Shown piece by piece: positions 63,483 through 64,000 of a stretch of DNA of 64,000 nt; position 1 is the stretch's first letter; every line of letters starts with the position of its first letter. This DNA comes from Pseudodonghicola flavimaris (GTDB lineage: Bacteria; Pseudomonadota; Alphaproteobacteria; Rhodobacterales; Rhodobacteraceae): positions 62,001 through 126,000 of the forward strand of contig NZ_JASNJD010000007.1 of NCBI RefSeq assembly GCF_030164425.1. Direction: 5' to 3'. The notes beneath the pieces were generated by a model. It worked only from the letters and a program-made list of their open reading frames with translations, did not search any database and was not told the origin of the DNA. The translations under genes were made by a program, and so were the position numbers.

Positions 63483-64000
63483 TCAGCGCCCCTTGAACAG
63501 GCTGCCGAGGATGCCGCGCACGATGCGCCGCCCGGTGGTGCCCTTGAGTTCCTTGATCACCGCCTCGGAAAGCGCCGATCCGAACGTGTCCCGGCTGCGC
63601 GAGGCCACCGGGCGGGCGGTGGAGCGGCTGACCCGGCTGCCGCTGTAGCGCCGGGCTGCGTTGAATTCCCGTTCGGCGGCGGGGGCGGTTTCAGCCACCT
63701 CCTCGGCCCGCTCAGCCGCGGCGGCGGCAGTTTCGGCCCGCTGTGCCAGGATTTCATAGGCGGAACGACGATCGAGCGGCTGGGTGTATTTCGCCCCGAG
63801 ATCGGAGGCGGCGAGGATCGCCTGGCGTTCCGCCACGGTGATCGGGCCCAGCTGCGACGACGGCGGCCGGATCAGGGTCCGCTGCACCACCCCGGGCGCC
63901 CCCTTGGGGCCGAGCATGGAGGTCACCGCCTCTCCGGTGCCGACCTCGCGGATCGCGGTTTCGGTGTCGAAGGCGGGGTTGTCGCGATAGGTCTCCGCCG
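63483..64000 (-). CDS. HerA-like helicase/ATPase (DUF853), C-terminal part, cut by window edge
   Basis: The minus-strand frame is open from base 64000 to the stop at 63483-63485, giving the last 172 residues of a larger protein. ETYRDNPAFDTETAIREVG, GEAVTSMLGPKGAPGVVQRT and LIRPPSSQLGPIT match the C-terminal region of the DUF853/HerA-C family, whose N-terminal part (outside the window) carries the Walker ATPase. An Ala/Glu-rich coiled segment (about 60 residues) precedes the basic end GRRIVRGILGSLFKGR. Function in bacteria is poorly defined. Confidence 0.8.
   Translation of the reverse strand, partial: AETYRDNPAFDTETAIREVGTGEAVTSMLGPKGAPGVVQRTLIRPPSSQLGPITVAERQAILAASDLGAKYTQPLDRRSAYEILAQRAETAAAAAERAEEVAETAPAAEREFNAARRYSGSRVSRSTARPVASRSRDTFGSALSEAVIKELKGTTGRRIVRGILGSLFKGR

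Overview
The window reads as chromosomal DNA of a GC-rich alphaproteobacterium of the order Rhodobacterales (Roseobacter/Rhodobacter/Paracoccus relatives; genus not resolved). The case rests on a ChpT phosphotransferase gene, an L21 protein with a helix-hairpin-helix tail, the order rplU-rpmA-GNAT-obgE-proB-proA, class II DAHP synthase, an OlsB/OlsA pair and TTAA-N7-TTAA CtrA-type sites. I found no rRNA, tRNA, CRISPR array, insertion sequence or prophage gene. The first and last genes run off the window.

1-11.4 kb is housekeeping: two DUF2059 proteins, rplU-rpmA, a GNAT acetyltransferase, obgE-proB-proA, chpT (minus) divergent from a DUF3553 gene, olsB-olsA for ornithine lipid, and rpsB-tsf with terminator. 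11.4-11.9 kb is non-coding and rich in inverted repeats. A LuxR-type solo regulator (11.9-12.7 kb) has an operator-like palindrome on its promoter and a hairpin around its ribosome-binding site.

12.9-42.5 kb is a catabolic region built around acyl-CoA chemistry: MaoC hydratase, two zinc-free MDR reductases, a paired acyl-CoA dehydrogenase, several SDRs, an ACAD10/11-type kinase, an IclR regulator, a five-gene HAAT (Liv-type) importer, a kappa-GST-like isomerase, a GST, an HxlR regulator, an enoyl-CoA hydratase, a serine hydrolase, acetoacetate-CoA ligase, an acyl-CoA synthetase, a SulP transporter, and glutaryl-CoA dehydrogenase with a divergent LysR gene. A 19-21 bp palindrome occurs at three promoter-proximal places here and is a plausible IclR-family operator linking the dehydrogenase operon, the importer and the synthetase operon. 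The kinase plus dehydrogenase pair resembles the logic of 4-hydroxyacyl-CoA (levulinate-type) catabolism.

42.8-50.2 kb is the complete phosphate module on the minus strand: phoR, then pstS-pstC-pstA-pstB-phoU-phoB, with a three-repeat Pho box before pstS. 50.3-53.6 kb (minus) is an overlapping set yicC-gmk-gamma carbonic anhydrase-transsulfuration enzyme. 53.6-57.3 kb has CtrA-type sites before a PAS-domain gene, class II DAHP synthase (minus) and a GlxA-type AraC regulator. 57.3-58.0 kb is an AT-rich non-coding stretch with several inverted repeats, followed by a second HAAT importer (58.0-63.4 kb). The window ends in the C-terminal part of a HerA-like (DUF853) ATPase gene on the minus strand.
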